Assembly (NCBI RefSeq): GCF_007713715.1
Contig: NZ_VJWX01000017.1
Coordinates: forward strand, 1 to 34,236
Source of the DNA: Amycolatopsis rhizosphaerae
Lineage (GTDB): Bacteria; Actinomycetota; Actinomycetes; Mycobacteriales; Pseudonocardiaceae
DNA length: 34,236 nucleotides
Reading direction: 5' to 3'
The position numbers and the translations under genes are program-made. A model generated the notes under the pieces. The model was not told the DNA's origin and did no database searches. It was given only the letters and a program-made list of their open reading frames with translations. Each line of letters begins with the position of its first letter. Within the stretch, counting starts at the first letter, position 1. Shown in pieces: positions 1 through 8,580 of this stretch.

Positions 1-1
1 C

Positions 2-1663
2 CCGTTCCCCAACCACCAAGTCCACGTACTCGGCCCCGACCTACGACCCGTACCCCCGGGCGTCCCCGGCGAAATCCACATCGGCGGCCCCGGCCTCGCC
101 CGCGGCTACCTCGGCAAACCAGCACTCACCGCCCAACGCTTCATCCCCGACCCCTTCGCCACCCAACCCGGAGCACGCCTCTACCGCACCGGCGACCGCG
201 CCCGCTTCCAACCCGACGGCACCCTCACCTACCTCGGCCGCACCGACAACCAGATCCAGATCCGCGGCTTCCGCGTCGAACCCGCCGAAATCGAAAACAC
301 CCTCCAAAAACACCCAGACATCCACGAAGCCGTCGTGATCGCCCGGCAGGACGCGCACGCGGTGACCGGGCTCGTCGCCTACGTCGTCGCCGAGCCCGAC
401 ACGGAAGTCGCCGAGGTGCGGGAGCACTGTGCCCGGCGGCTGCCGGACTACATGGTTCCCGCCGTGATCGTCCCGCTCGGGGAAATGCCGTTGTCCGCCA
501 ACGGGAAGATCGATCGCCGCGCGCTGCCCGCACCGGAGGACGCCCAGCTGGGTGGCGGAACGCCCTACGCGCCGGCGGAAACGCCGGTACAGACCGTGGT
601 CACCGACATCTGGCGCGAGGTGCTGGACGTCGAGCGGGTGGGCATCCACGACGACTTCTTCGCCCTCGGCGGGCATTCGCTGCTGGCGCTGCGCCTGACC
701 AGTCAGCTCCAGGAGGCCTTCGGTGGCGACATCTCACTGGCGCTGCTCTACCGGGCGCGGACCCCGGCGGCGCTGGCCGCCGAACTGGAACGGCCCGCTC
801 GCCGTGACTGGCCGTCCTCCCTCATTCCCCTGCGTCCCGGCGGTTCCCGGCCGCCGCTGTTCTGCGTCCATCCGCGGAACGGGACGGTGTTCAGTTTCAC
901 CGGCCTCGCGCGTGCCCTGACCGACGACCGGCCCGTGTACGGCGTGCAGGCACGCAGCCTCGACCCCGCGCGGGAACCGCACACCGACGTCGGGGAAATG
1001 GCCGCGGCCTACGTCGAGGACGTGCTCCGGGTGCGGCCGGAAGGCCCGTACCTGCTGTGCGGGTACTCGCTCGGCGGGCTGGTGGCCTACGAAATGGCGC
1101 GGCAGCTGCACGCCCTCGGGCACGAGGTGGCCCGGCTGATCCTGCTCGACGCGCGTCCGGACCTGGATTCCGACGGGCTCACCGTGGAAAGGCTCGACGC
1201 GATGGACGACGTCGACATCCTGGTGCGGGAGTTCGCCGAGCACCTGCCGGTGACCGAGGAGCGGTTGCGGGCGCTGTCGCCGGAGGAACGCCTGCCCCAC
1301 GTGCTGCGGCAGGCCGAGCTGACCGGGGCGTTGCCCGGATACGCCGAAGCCGCGGGCGTTCCGGCGGAATACCTCGATCTGGACGCGATGGCCAACTACG
1401 TCCGGATCGCCTGCGCCCACACGAGGGCGGCCCTGACCTACCGGCCGTCGCCCTACGCGGGTCCGGCACTGCTGTTGCGCTGTGCCGATCCGGCGGAACC
1501 GGAGGGCACCGATCCCGGCTGGGGCTGGGCCGCGCTGGTGAAGGGCGGTCTCGTGGTGCGGACGACGCCGGGCGAGCATCTGACGCTTTTGGACAAGCCG
1601 CACGTACTCACCCTGGCGGAACGGATCCAGGAATACCTGGCGGAGGAGAGCGGAAACCGATGA
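2..1663 (+). CDS. NRPS terminal module, 3' part (A-PCP-TE)
   Basis: C-terminal 553 residues of a nonribosomal peptide synthetase; the start lies left of the window and the frame is open from base 2. In order: adenylation core motifs A6 (GEIHIGGPGLARGYL, residues 23-37), A7 (YRTGDRAR, 61-68), A8 (GRTDNQIQIRGFRVEP, 79-94) and A10 (NGKIDR with the catalytic Lys at about 169); a carrier domain with LGGHSLL, whose Ser (about 226) takes phosphopantetheine; and a type I thioesterase with GYSLGG (Ser about 356), an Asp in LLDARPD and a C-terminal His in GEHLTLL. A TE at the end means this is the last module, releasing the peptide by hydrolysis or cyclisation. The A-domain specificity residues lie outside the window, so the last amino acid cannot be read. 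Codon use changes sharply near base 337: before it Arg is almost always CGC and Pro CCC, afterwards CGG and CCG are common. Confidence 0.96.
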   Translation, partial: PFPNHQVHVLGPDLRPVPPGVPGEIHIGGPGLARGYLGKPALTAQRFIPDPFATQPGARLYRTGDRARFQPDGTLTYLGRTDNQIQIRGFRVEPAEIENTLQKHPDIHEAVVIARQDAHAVTGLVAYVVAEPDTEVAEVREHCARRLPDYMVPAVIVPLGEMPLSANGKIDRRALPAPEDAQLGGGTPYAPAETPVQTVVTDIWREVLDVERVGIHDDFFALGGHSLLALRLTSQLQEAFGGDISLALLYRARTPAALAAELERPARRDWPSSLIPLRPGGSRPPLFCVHPRNGTVFSFTGLARALTDDRPVYGVQARSLDPAREPHTDVGEMAAAYVEDVLRVRPEGPYLLCGYSLGGLVAYEMARQLHALGHEVARLILLDARPDLDSDGLTVERLDAMDDVDILVREFAEHLPVTEERLRALSPEERLPHVLRQAELTGALPGYAEAAGVPAEYLDLDAMANYVRIACAHTRAALTYRPSPYAGPALLLRCADPAEPEGTDPGWGWAALVKGGLVVRTTPGEHLTLLDKPHVLTLAERIQEYLAEESGNR

Positions 1664-1730
1664 CCCTTCTTTCCGTGACGGCGCCCGGGTGGGAAAACTC
1701 CTTTTTCACGCGTTCTCCGCCCGCCGTAGC

Positions 1731-1739
1731 TGCTATCAT
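1731..1739 (+). promoter_or_regulatory. Candidate extended -10 promoter before the dioxygenase gene
   Basis: The 190-base gap between the NRPS stop and the dioxygenase start contains TGCTATCAT, an extended -10 (TGn-TATCAT) in a locally AT-richer patch. No convincing -35 is spaced correctly. A tandem 9-base repeat (CCGCGTGTT twice, 1788-1805) lies in the presumed leader. This may give the kynurenine/Dap operon its own transcription in addition to read-through from the NRPS. Confidence 0.3.
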
Positions 1740-1853
1740 TCGAAGTGAGTCACGAACTGGGGAAGATCAGAACTTTCGGAGTCCATGCCGCGTGTTCCGC
1801 GTGTTCATGGGTCCTGTCCGGGCGACTGGATCGGCCGGGGGAGGAAACTGCCA

Positions 1854-2681
1854 ATGCGCCAGATCCACAGTCCACTAGGGATCGACGGCGCGGCGCCGAG
1901 TGACCGGTCCGCCGCGTCGCCGACCTACCGCAGTTACCTGGAGGTCGACCGGCTGCTGGAACTCCAGCGGCCGCTCAGCACGCCGGAGCATCCGGACGAA
2001 CTCCACTTCATCGTCACCCACCAGGCGATGGAGCTGTGGTTCAAGATCCTGATCCACGAGCTCGGCAGGGCCAGGGCCGACCTGGAGTGCGGCGCGTGGG
2101 CATCGGCATTCGGCAAGGTCAAGCGCGTCAACTCGATCCTGTCCGCGCAGACCGCGCAGATGGGCACCCTTGGCCACCTGGATCCCAAGGCGTTCCTGGA
2201 GTTCCGGGGTTTTCTCGGCACCGCGAGCGGGTTCCAGTCGGTCCAGTTCCGGGTGATCGAGGTCCTCAGTGGACTCCGCGAGCCCGGTTACCTCGATGAT
2301 CTGCGGGCGCGGCACGACGGCAGCATGCCCGCGGAGATCCTCGACGTGCTGAGCGAGGCCAGCCTCGCCGAGGTCGCGGCCGGGGCGGCCAAGACGGCGG
2401 GCGTGAAGGACTGGCTGGAGGTCTACTCCGAGCCGGACGTCCACGGCGCGCTGTTCCTGCTGGGCGAGGCGCTGCTCGACTACGACCGGCTCTGGATGCT
2501 CTGGCGGTACGAGCACCTCCTCCTGGTGGAACGGATCATCGGGCACGGCGCGGACGGCACGGGCGGCGCGTCGGCGCGGTATCTGGAACAGCGGTTGTCC
2601 CTGCGGTTCTTCCCGTTTCTCTGGGACGTCCGTTACCGGCTCACGATGGCGGCGGCACGGAAAGGGAACGGCGCACGATGA
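1854..2681 (+). CDS. kynA: Tryptophan 2,3-dioxygenase
   Basis: Heme enzyme opening the indole ring of L-Trp to give N-formylkynurenine. Seen: the family N-terminal [11 protein letters not shown], then [13 protein letters not shown] with the active-site His (residue 56), [18 protein letters not shown] with the substrate-carboxylate Arg, and a C-terminal [14 protein letters not shown]...GTGG block carrying the likely heme-ligand His. At 275 residues it is full length for a bacterial enzyme. ATG 1854 is chosen because GGGGGAGGAA lies just upstream; an in-frame ATG at 1785 would add 23 residues with no family match. It follows the NRPS and precedes mbtH. In lipopeptide clusters such as daptomycin, a dedicated copy supplies kynurenine to the synthetase; the hydrolase at 12421-13245 would do the next step. 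Function is secure; the pathway role is inferred. Confidence 0.95.
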   Translation: MRQIHSPLGIDGAAPSDRSAASPTYRSYLEVDRLLELQRPLSTPEHPDELHFIVTHQAMELWFKILIHELGRARADLECGAWASAFGKVKRVNSILSAQTAQMGTLGHLDPKAFLEFRGFLGTASGFQSVQFRVIEVLSGLREPGYLDDLRARHDGSMPAEILDVLSEASLAEVAAGAAKTAGVKDWLEVYSEPDVHGALFLLGEALLDYDRLWMLWRYEHLLLVERIIGHGADGTGGASARYLEQRLSLRFFPFLWDVRYRLTMAAARKGNGAR

Positions 2682-2709
2682 ACGGACGGAAAACGGAATA
2701 GGGGATTCG

Positions 2710-2934
2710 ATGTTCAGCGACGAGAACGACACGACGACGTACCGGGTGGTCGTCAACCACGAGGAGCAGTACTCCATCTGGCCCGCCGACCGGGAGAACC
2801 CGCTGGGCTGGAACGACGCGGGCAAGAGCGGGTCGAAGGAGGAATGCCTGGCCCACATCGAACAGGTGTGGACGGACATGCGCCCGCTGAGCCTGCGCAA
2901 GCGGATGGAGCAGGACGCCGCGGCTCGGTCCTGA
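2710..2934 (+). CDS. MbtH-family NRPS chaperone (copy 1)
   Basis: Small 74-residue protein with the MbtH signature: [10 protein letters not shown] near residue 16, a GW pair, then a C-terminal CLAHIEQVW and DMRP. MbtH proteins bind the core of NRPS adenylation domains and are often required for their solubility and activity. It begins 28 bases after the dioxygenase stop and lies in the same + strand run as the NRPS, so it is the natural partner of the synthetase upstream. A second, clearly different MbtH gene lies at 13242-13475 on the other strand. Confidence 0.96.
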   Translation: MFSDENDTTTYRVVVNHEEQYSIWPADRENPLGWNDAGKSGSKEECLAHIEQVWTDMRPLSLRKRMEQDAAARS

Positions 2935-2968
2935 GCCTCGCACCCCAATCGACGAAGGAGATCGTTTC

Positions 2969-3289
2969 GTGGACGAACTGACGCAGCGCCTCAGCGCCGG
3001 GACCCATCCGGTCGAGGTCGGCGGGCCGCAGCCCTCGCTGGAGGATCTGCGGCGGCGGTTCGAGGACCTCGGCTACGTGTTCATCAAGTTCACCGGCACC
3101 CAGGGCGGCACCGATCTGGGCGTGCGGCTGGACCGGGACGCCTCCGGCCTCGGTACCGCGGATTTCGAGCGGGCCAGCGGCGTCGTGCACGTCGAGGGCA
3201 CGCTCGTGCTCAACGAGGACCCGGTGCGCTGCGTCGCCGACATCGACCTGGCGACGTTGAGCGGCACCGGCCGGCTGGTGGCCGGGTAG
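2969..3289 (+). CDS. Conserved-looking small protein of unknown function
   Basis: A 106-residue protein starting at GTG behind a strong GAAGGAG ribosome site. I do not recognise a family. It is acidic and apparently soluble, with no membrane segment or signal peptide. The first third looks helical (LEDLRRRFEDLGYVF) and the rest alternates short strand-like runs (VFIKFTG, VHVEGTLVLN, VRCVADIDL), suggesting a small alpha/beta or beta-barrel fold. It sits between mbtH and the sbnB-like gene, 34 bases from one and 16 from the other, so it is almost certainly co-transcribed with peptide-building genes. A binding or accessory role in Dap or kynurenine supply is possible but unsupported. Confidence 0.8.
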   Translation: MDELTQRLSAGTHPVEVGGPQPSLEDLRRRFEDLGYVFIKFTGTQGGTDLGVRLDRDASGLGTADFERASGVVHVEGTLVLNEDPVRCVADIDLATLSGTGRLVAG

Positions 3290-3305
3290 CGGGAGAGGGG
3301 GGCGG

Positions 3306-4325
3306 ATGAGCGGACTCGTGCCGCCGGGCATGAAGGTGATCACGGCCGGTGAGGTGCGCAAGCACCTCGAGGCGGGCCGGGAGGACTGCGTGGACCTGGT
3401 GCGGCGGGCCTACCTCGCGCACCACCGGGGCGATTCCACCCTGCCGCACAGCAGCTTCCTGCGGTTCCCGCACCGGGCACGCGACCGGGTCATCGCCCTT
3501 CCCGGCTATCTCGGCGGCGAGTTCGAGGTCGCGGGCATCAAGTGGATCTCGAGCTGGCCGGGGAACACCGGGCACGGACTGCCGCGCGCGTCGGCGGTGA
3601 TGGTGCTCAATGACCTGGCGACCGGATTCCCGTTCGCCTGCCTCGAATCCTCGCTGATCTCCGCGGCGAGGACCGCCGCGTCCGGGGTACTGGCGGCCGA
3701 GTTGCTCGCGGGCGGGCGCACCGCGGCACGGGTCGGGTTCGTGGGCACCGGGCTGATCGCGGACCAGGTGAGCCGGTTCCTGACCGACCTCGGCTGGCGG
3801 GTCAGCGGCTACCGGCTGTTCGACCTCGACCGCGCCGCGGCCGACCGGTTCGCGGCCAGGCTGACCGCGCGGGGCGGCACGGACGTGGAGGTCGTCGAGG
3901 AGGCCGGCGCGGCCTTCGGCGGCTGCGATCTCGTAGTGCTGGCCACGGTGGCGGGTGAACCGCATCTGCACGATCCCGCTCTGCTGGCCCACAGTCCGGT
4001 CGTGCTGCACCTGTCGCTGCGCGACCTGGCACCGGAGCTGATCCTCGGCGCCCAGAACCTGACCGACGATGCCGACCACGTGCTGCGGGAGAACACCTCC
4101 CTGGATCTGGCCGCCCGGCTCGCGGGCCGCCGCGACTTCCTCGACGGCACCATCGCCGATCTGATCGAGGGACGGGTGGCCAGGGACCGTACCCGGGCCG
4201 CGGTGTTCTCGCCGTTCGGGCTCGGTGTGCTGGATCTGGCGGTGGGCCAGTGGATCCACCAGCGGTGCGAACGCGCGGGTGAGGGCCGGTCCGTCCCGGA
4301 CTTCCACGAGGGGACCGGGTTGTGA
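3306..4325 (+). CDS. sbnB: SbnB-type dehydrogenase for 2,3-diaminopropionate
   Basis: Ornithine-cyclodeaminase/mu-crystallin superfamily, SbnB branch: NAD-dependent oxidative cleavage of N-(1-amino-1-carboxyl-2-ethyl)-glutamate to L-2,3-diaminopropionate and 2-oxoglutarate. Branch-typical stretches are visible: HSSFLRFP, IALPGYLGG, AGIKWISSWPGN, GLPRASAVMVLND, PFACLESSLISAARTAASG, then a Rossmann nucleotide site VGFVGTGLIADQV. The 339-residue length is normal. ATG 3306 follows GGGAGAGGGG. The stop overlaps the next gene (GTGA), coupling it to the type II thioesterase. Its partner synthase, the SbnA type, lies about 10 kb away at 14178-15143, so the pair is complete but split. Homologues serve viomycin-type and staphyloferrin B pathways. 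The family call is strong; the product's fate is inferred. Confidence 0.93.
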   Translation: MSGLVPPGMKVITAGEVRKHLEAGREDCVDLVRRAYLAHHRGDSTLPHSSFLRFPHRARDRVIALPGYLGGEFEVAGIKWISSWPGNTGHGLPRASAVMVLNDLATGFPFACLESSLISAARTAASGVLAAELLAGGRTAARVGFVGTGLIADQVSRFLTDLGWRVSGYRLFDLDRAAADRFAARLTARGGTDVEVVEEAGAAFGGCDLVVLATVAGEPHLHDPALLAHSPVVLHLSLRDLAPELILGAQNLTDDADHVLRENTSLDLAARLAGRRDFLDGTIADLIEGRVARDRTRAAVFSPFGLGVLDLAVGQWIHQRCERAGEGRSVPDFHEGTGL

Positions 4326-5125
4326 CCACCTCGGCGATCCGGCCGTGGTTCCGGCGATACGGCCCGGCCGGGCGGGAGGCGGCCACCCGGCTGGTCTGCC
4401 TGCCGCACGCGGGTGGCGCGGCCAGCCTCTTCCGGACGTGGGGCGGATACCTGCCGCCGGAGGTCGATCTGCTCGCCACGTGTTATCCGGGGCGGCAGGA
4501 ACGCATCGGCGAAGCGTGCCGCGACCGGATGGACGTGCTCGCCGACGAGATCGCGGACGCACTGCTGCCGTTGTCCGACCTGCCGCTGGCCCTGTTCGGG
4601 CACAGCATGGGCGCGTCGGTCGCCCACGAGGTGGCGCTGCGGCTGAACCGGGCGGGCGCACCGCCCGCCGCACTGTTCGTTTCGGCCCGGCAGCCCCCGC
4701 ACCGGCTCGAAGCGCGGCCGGAGGTGGACGATGGGTCCATCGTGGACGATGTGCTCCGGCTCGATCCGGACAGCGCCGTCGCACTGCGCGATCCCCATCT
4801 CCGTGAACTCGTCCTGCCCGCGCTGCGCGCGGACTACCGGCTCGTCGCGGGCTACCGGCCGGGGCCGCTGCCCCTGCTGGACGTCCCGGTGACCGCCTAC
4901 TTCGGTAGCGAGGACCCGGATGTGAGCCCCGCCGAGATGCGGGAGTGGGCCTCGGTGACCACCGGGGAGTTCCGGTCGCGCGGGTTCCCGGGCGGGCACT
5001 TCTACCTGACCCCGCACCAGGCGGCGCTCGTCGGTGACCTCGCGGCGCGGCTGTCCGCGTGGTCCGGTCAACGCCGTCCAGGCCAGGTCCGGCCGTCCCG
5101 GATCCGGGCCACGGAAGGGAGGTAG
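4322..5125 (+). CDS. Type II (editing) thioesterase
   Basis: Stand-alone alpha/beta hydrolase of the GrsT/RifR type that removes wrong acyl groups from NRPS or PKS carrier domains. Typical features: CLPHAGGAAS near residue 27, YPGRQER, the nucleophile elbow GHSMGA (Ser95), and a C-terminal GGHFYL (His226). The GTG start overlaps the sbnB stop by four bases. At 267 residues it is normal length. Its last 58 bases overlap, tail to tail, the end of the minus-strand DUF2236 gene, so both C-termini (here rich in Arg and Gly) are encoded by the same DNA. Confidence 0.95.
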   Translation: MTTSAIRPWFRRYGPAGREAATRLVCLPHAGGAASLFRTWGGYLPPEVDLLATCYPGRQERIGEACRDRMDVLADEIADALLPLSDLPLALFGHSMGASVAHEVALRLNRAGAPPAALFVSARQPPHRLEARPEVDDGSIVDDVLRLDPDSAVALRDPHLRELVLPALRADYRLVAGYRPGPLPLLDVPVTAYFGSEDPDVSPAEMREWASVTTGEFRSRGFPGGHFYLTPHQAALVGDLAARLSAWSGQRRPGQVRPSRIRATEGR

Positions 5126-5874
5126 CGCAGCCGTGGGGGCAGCAGCGTGAAGGTGGCGCGGATGACGGCCGCCCAGCGGCCGAGCCTGCGCTGGTCGGAG
5201 TTCGTCCAGCGCAGGCCGAGGATTTCGCGGATTTCCGGGGGCAGCGTCCCCGTGGTCAGGAAACCGGCGGCACCGCCGAGCAGCCGCCCGGGCCCGCGCC
5301 AGGCACGGTCACTCCACCGGGCCGATGCCGGCGGGGGCGGCGGATGCCGGATCGCCTCGAGGAGTTCGTCCGTGGTGGCGTTGCGTTCGAGACGGTGGGC
5401 GACCATGTCGTCGAAGTACGCCCAGAATTCGCCCGCCGTGGCGGGCATTTCCCGTGTGGGGACGCGGAGGATCAGGCCGATCCGGCGGATGTCCTGGTAC
5501 AGCTCGTTTTCCCGGGCACGGTCCAGCGGAGGCCCGAACAACCGGCACGCGGTGACATACCGTTCGAAGGCACTGCAGTTGACCCAGGCGTACGCCGCGC
5601 CGTCGAGGGCGTGGTAGGCGCGGCCGTGTTCGTCCACGCCGCGGATCGGGGCGTGGAGTTCGCGCAGGCGCCGTCCTTCGGCCGCCGCGGCCGGGCCGCC
5701 GTAGAGGTAACGCAGCATCGACTTCGATGTCCGTTCCGCGCGGCCCCAGGGGTCGGTGCGGAACACCGAATGCGCGCCGACGGCCGCACCGACCATGGGA
5801 TGCATCACCTGCAGCACCAGCGTCGAGGGGATGACGAGCGCCGCGCGGAGTTCGCCGGCGACATCCCACAGCAC
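5068..5874 (-). CDS. DUF2236 (MpaB/latex-clearing-type) oxygenase-like protein
   Basis: About 268 residues of the DUF2236 family, b-type heme oxygenase-like proteins related to latex-clearing protein and MpaB; the substrate here is unknown. Seen: VMHPMVGAAVGAHSVF followed by DPWGRAERT, the LHAPIRGVDEHGRAYHALD block, then AFERYVTACRLFG and LRVPTREMPATAGEFWAYFDDM, all in family order. The start is uncertain: GTG 5874 is the first standard codon, while a CTG at 5904 overlaps the upstream stop as CTGA and would add ten residues. No good ribosome site is seen, so coupled translation from the membrane-protein gene is likely. It ends inside the thioesterase gene of the opposite strand. Whether it belongs to peptide tailoring is unknown. 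Confidence 0.85.
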   Translation of the reverse strand: MLWDVAGELRAALVIPSTLVLQVMHPMVGAAVGAHSVFRTDPWGRAERTSKSMLRYLYGGPAAAAEGRRLRELHAPIRGVDEHGRAYHALDGAAYAWVNCSAFERYVTACRLFGPPLDRARENELYQDIRRIGLILRVPTREMPATAGEFWAYFDDMVAHRLERNATTDELLEAIRHPPPPPASARWSDRAWRGPGRLLGGAAGFLTTGTLPPEIREILGLRWTNSDQRRLGRWAAVIRATFTLLPPRLRYLPSVARIRDGRTWPGRR

Positions 5875-5900
5875 CGAACCCGCCCGCAGCGGTTCGGGGT

Positions 5901-6974
5901 TCAGCGCCGCCGCCCGAGGAACGCGAAGGAGACGGCGAAGGCGAGTATGCCCAGCACGGCCCCGCCTCCGGCCGTGAGCAGGATCAGCTGCCACACCGAC
6001 GCGTCTTCGCCGCCGGGTCCCACCACGGACCAGATCCTGTCGCGCAGCGCCACCGAGACCGGCAGCCCCAGTGCCCCGGCGACGACGGCGATGTGCACCG
6101 CGCGCCGGGTTCCGCCCGCGGCCGGGGCCGAGCCGGCGGCGGGCGGAACCGCGATGCGCAAGACCGCGTTGCAGATCATGGAGAACGCGAAGACCCCGCC
6201 CGCGAACATCACCGCGCCGAAGGCGTACAGCAGCGGATTCGTCCAACCCTCGCCGACCGCCAGCGCGGTGGTGACGGCCAGCCCCGCGACGAGGCTCGCC
6301 GCCGCGGTGAGCGCCTTGACGTGGCGGCGGACGAACGTCACCACCTCGTCCCGCGCCGCCCAGCGCGCCGGCCGTCCCCCGGCACGGGGGAAGCGCGTGG
6401 CGAAGGCCTCCAGCAGGAGCACCGCGTCGCCCACCCAGTCGCCGCCGTCCCGGCGCCCCCGCCGCCGCGGCAGCAGGCGGAACGCCCGCCACTGCAGCAG
6501 GAAGTTCACCACGACCAGCGCCGAGAGCAGGCCCAGCGCGGTGATGAGCCACGGTGTGCGGCCGTTCCACAGCTCGTGGTCGGCCCGCGCGGCCACCGCC
6601 ACCCAGTCCGTCACGGCTGTCGACGCGATCATCACCGCGCTCACCACCGCGGCCCCCACGAGCTGCGCGGCCCGGAACAGCGGCAGCGGTTCGTCCCGGC
6701 GGCACAGCACGGACCGCAGGGCCATCAGCACCATCAGTGCGGGCACGAAGAACTGGGTGAACGACACCACGACGTCGTAGGGGTCGTCCTGCCAGGGGCT
6801 GCCCGCGCGGATGGCCTTGACCTGCGTGCTGAGCAGAGCGCACACGGTGAACACCGCGGCGGTCGCGAGGGAGGTCCGGACCGCCAGCGCGGCGGCGGGC
6901 CTCGCCGGGTCACCGGGCAGGAGGGTTTCCGGGGTGCCTGTCATCGCGGTGCCCGTCGTTTCGGCCTTGGCCAC
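5901..6974 (-). CDS. Polytopic membrane protein, unknown function
   Basis: A 357-residue integral membrane protein with roughly eight hydrophobic helices (for example AAVFTVCALLS, FFVPALMVLMALRSVL, LVGAAVVSAVMIAS, ITALGLLSALVVVNFLL, ALTAAASLVAGLAVTTALAV and two near the C-terminus), split by an Arg-rich cytoplasmic loop around residues 165-215. I do not recognise a family or a transport motif. The GTG start at 6974 follows GAGGGAGC. It lies 9 bases downstream of the ABC permease and just ahead of the DUF2236 gene, so the four minus-strand genes 8572-5068 form one operon. Confidence 0.8.
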   Translation of the reverse strand: MAKAETTGTAMTGTPETLLPGDPARPAAALAVRTSLATAAVFTVCALLSTQVKAIRAGSPWQDDPYDVVVSFTQFFVPALMVLMALRSVLCRRDEPLPLFRAAQLVGAAVVSAVMIASTAVTDWVAVAARADHELWNGRTPWLITALGLLSALVVVNFLLQWRAFRLLPRRRGRRDGGDWVGDAVLLLEAFATRFPRAGGRPARWAARDEVVTFVRRHVKALTAAASLVAGLAVTTALAVGEGWTNPLLYAFGAVMFAGGVFAFSMICNAVLRIAVPPAAGSAPAAGGTRRAVHIAVVAGALGLPVSVALRDRIWSVVGPGGEDASVWQLILLTAGGGAVLGILAFAVSFAFLGRRR

Positions 6975-6983
6975 GTCGCTCCC

Positions 6984-7676
6984 TCAGCTGTTGACGTCGC
7001 GGCGGGCGAAGAAGACGAGCGCGACCGCTTCGAGCACCACGAACGGGAGCAGCGCGTGGATCAGGACGCTGCCCGTGGTGCCACCGGGCGGCAGCTGGCC
7101 CTGGTTCAGCCCGTCCAGGAGCATGCCCGGCAGCCAGGGTACCGCCGCCGGGTAGTTGGCCAGGAGGTGTTCGGCCGGGAGTACCCACGCCAGCGTGATG
7201 GTGAGCGCCACCGGGATCGACCGGGTGAGCACGCCGACGGCGTGACCGAAGAGGGTGAACGCGGCGCACGTGATGGCGAGGAAGCCGGTCGCCGCGGCCA
7301 GCGCGCCGAACGACGCGCCCTTGCCCAGCACGGCGTTCGTGGCGTAGCTCGCGATGGCGACGAGCACCGAGAAGCCGAGGGCGACGGTGACGGACGCGGC
7401 CATCTTGCCGAGGAACGCCGGTCCGCGCGAGGGCGCGGCGATGAGCCATGGCCGGATCGTCCCGCCGCTGAAGTCGCCCGCGCCCACGACGGCCGCCCGG
7501 CCCATCAGCAGGGTGGCGATGAGGATGGCGGCCTGCTGGAACCCGATCAGCGGCTCGTCCGGATGCTGTGCGCCGCTGTTGAGCGTGGTGAAGGTGACCG
7601 CGGCCAGGCACAGCACCACGAGGGCGGCGGTCGCGCGGTTGGCCGATCGCAGCAGTTCGGCGAGGTAGGTCCTCAT
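6984..7676 (-). CDS. ABC-2 type exporter permease
   Basis: A 230-residue membrane subunit of a small ABC exporter. It has six apparent membrane helices and, between helices 2 and 3, the loop GAGDFSGGTIRPWLIAAPSR, typical of permeases of the bacitracin- and lantibiotic-resistance type (NosY/BcrB-like). ATG 7676 overlaps the ATPase stop as ATGA. Together the two would form a half-transporter dimer. The substrate is unknown; such pairs in PadR-controlled blocks usually export a toxic amphiphile, so self-resistance is plausible. Confidence 0.9.
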   Translation of the reverse strand: MRTYLAELLRSANRATAALVVLCLAAVTFTTLNSGAQHPDEPLIGFQQAAILIATLLMGRAAVVGAGDFSGGTIRPWLIAAPSRGPAFLGKMAASVTVALGFSVLVAIASYATNAVLGKGASFGALAAATGFLAITCAAFTLFGHAVGVLTRSIPVALTITLAWVLPAEHLLANYPAAVPWLPGMLLDGLNQGQLPPGGTTGSVLIHALLPFVVLEAVALVFFARRDVNS

Positions 7677-8572
7677 GCGCGCGCTCCCGAAATCGCGGTG
7701 TGGAAGGCTTCTTCGAGGGTGGGGGAGATGTGGCTGACTTCGACCAGGTCGATCCCGGCCTCCGCGGCGGCGGCGAAGACGCGCCGCGCCAGGTCGTCGA
7801 CGGGCTGTCCATCGGGCACGGCGTGGAGGGCTTCCCCGCGGAGATCGGTGCGGACGCCGTCGGCGGGCAGCAGTTCGGCGAGCTTGCGCGTCCCCTCCGG
7901 GTCGAGGGCGCGGACACGCAGGCTGGGTGAGCCCACGAACGAGGTGAACGGCCCGTCGTAGAGCACCTGACCGTCGTGCAGGACCGTGAGCGCGTCGGCG
8001 GTGCCCTCGAGTTCGCGGAGCTGGTGGCTGGACACGACGACCGCGGTGTTCCGTGCGGCGACGCCGCGGATCAGCGCGCGCAGGTGCACGATCGCCTCGG
8101 GGTCGAGCGCGTTGGTCGGCTCGTCGAGCAGCAGCACGGCCGGATCGCCCAGCAGGGCAAGCGCGATCGCCAGGCGTTGCCGGTAGCCCTGCGACAGCGC
8201 GCCGACCCGGCGGCCCAGCATGTCGCCGATCTGGGTCAGTTCCGTCACCTCGGCCGCGTCCGCCCGGCTCGCGCCGGTGAGGACGCGGTGGATCTGCAGG
8301 TTCCGCCGGACCGTCAGGCCCTTGTACAGCGCGGGAGCCTCGATCATCGCCGAGAGCGGGCGACGCCCGCGCACCACGCTCACCGACCCTTCGGTGGGTT
8401 TCACGAGTCCCGTCATGACCCGCATGAGTGTGGACTTCCCGGCGCCGTTGAGTCCGACCAGAGCGGTCACCCGGCCGCGCCTCGGGGCCCAGGACACCGC
8501 CCGCACCGCTGTCGTGGAACCGAATTTCTTCGTCACGGCCGTGAGAACCACGGGTGTCTCGGTATCGATCAC
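7673..8572 (-). CDS. ABC exporter ATP-binding protein
   Basis: A 299-residue ATPase with Walker A GLNGAGKST (about residues 40-48), signature LSQGYRQR, Walker B VLLLDEPTNALDP and the switch His in SSHQL. Residues from about 220 form the extra C-terminal domain usual in drug-exporting ATPases of the BcrA type. The start is GTG 8572, with no ribosome site upstream. TACTAT on the minus strand at 8585-8580 would place the transcription start at or next to the GTG, so the mRNA is probably leaderless. The promoter overlaps a palindrome and diverges from padR, suggesting PadR repression. Confidence 0.93.
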   Translation of the reverse strand: MIDTETPVVLTAVTKKFGSTTAVRAVSWAPRRGRVTALVGLNGAGKSTLMRVMTGLVKPTEGSVSVVRGRRPLSAMIEAPALYKGLTVRRNLQIHRVLTGASRADAAEVTELTQIGDMLGRRVGALSQGYRQRLAIALALLGDPAVLLLDEPTNALDPEAIVHLRALIRGVAARNTAVVVSSHQLRELEGTADALTVLHDGQVLYDGPFTSFVGSPSLRVRALDPEGTRKLAELLPADGVRTDLRGEALHAVPDGQPVDDLARRVFAAAAEAGIDLVEVSHISPTLEEAFHTAISGARA

Positions 8573-8580
8573 GGCATGGA

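Noticed and set aside
335-337. GTG as a start for the first protein
   Set aside because: The frame is open to the window edge and encodes adenylation motifs A6-A8 upstream, so this is an internal Val codon.
5059-7961. Two overlapping + strand open frames of 573 and 622 codons
   Set aside because: Antisense to the DUF2236, membrane and ABC genes, whose proteins have clear motifs. The composition is typical of a mirror frame.
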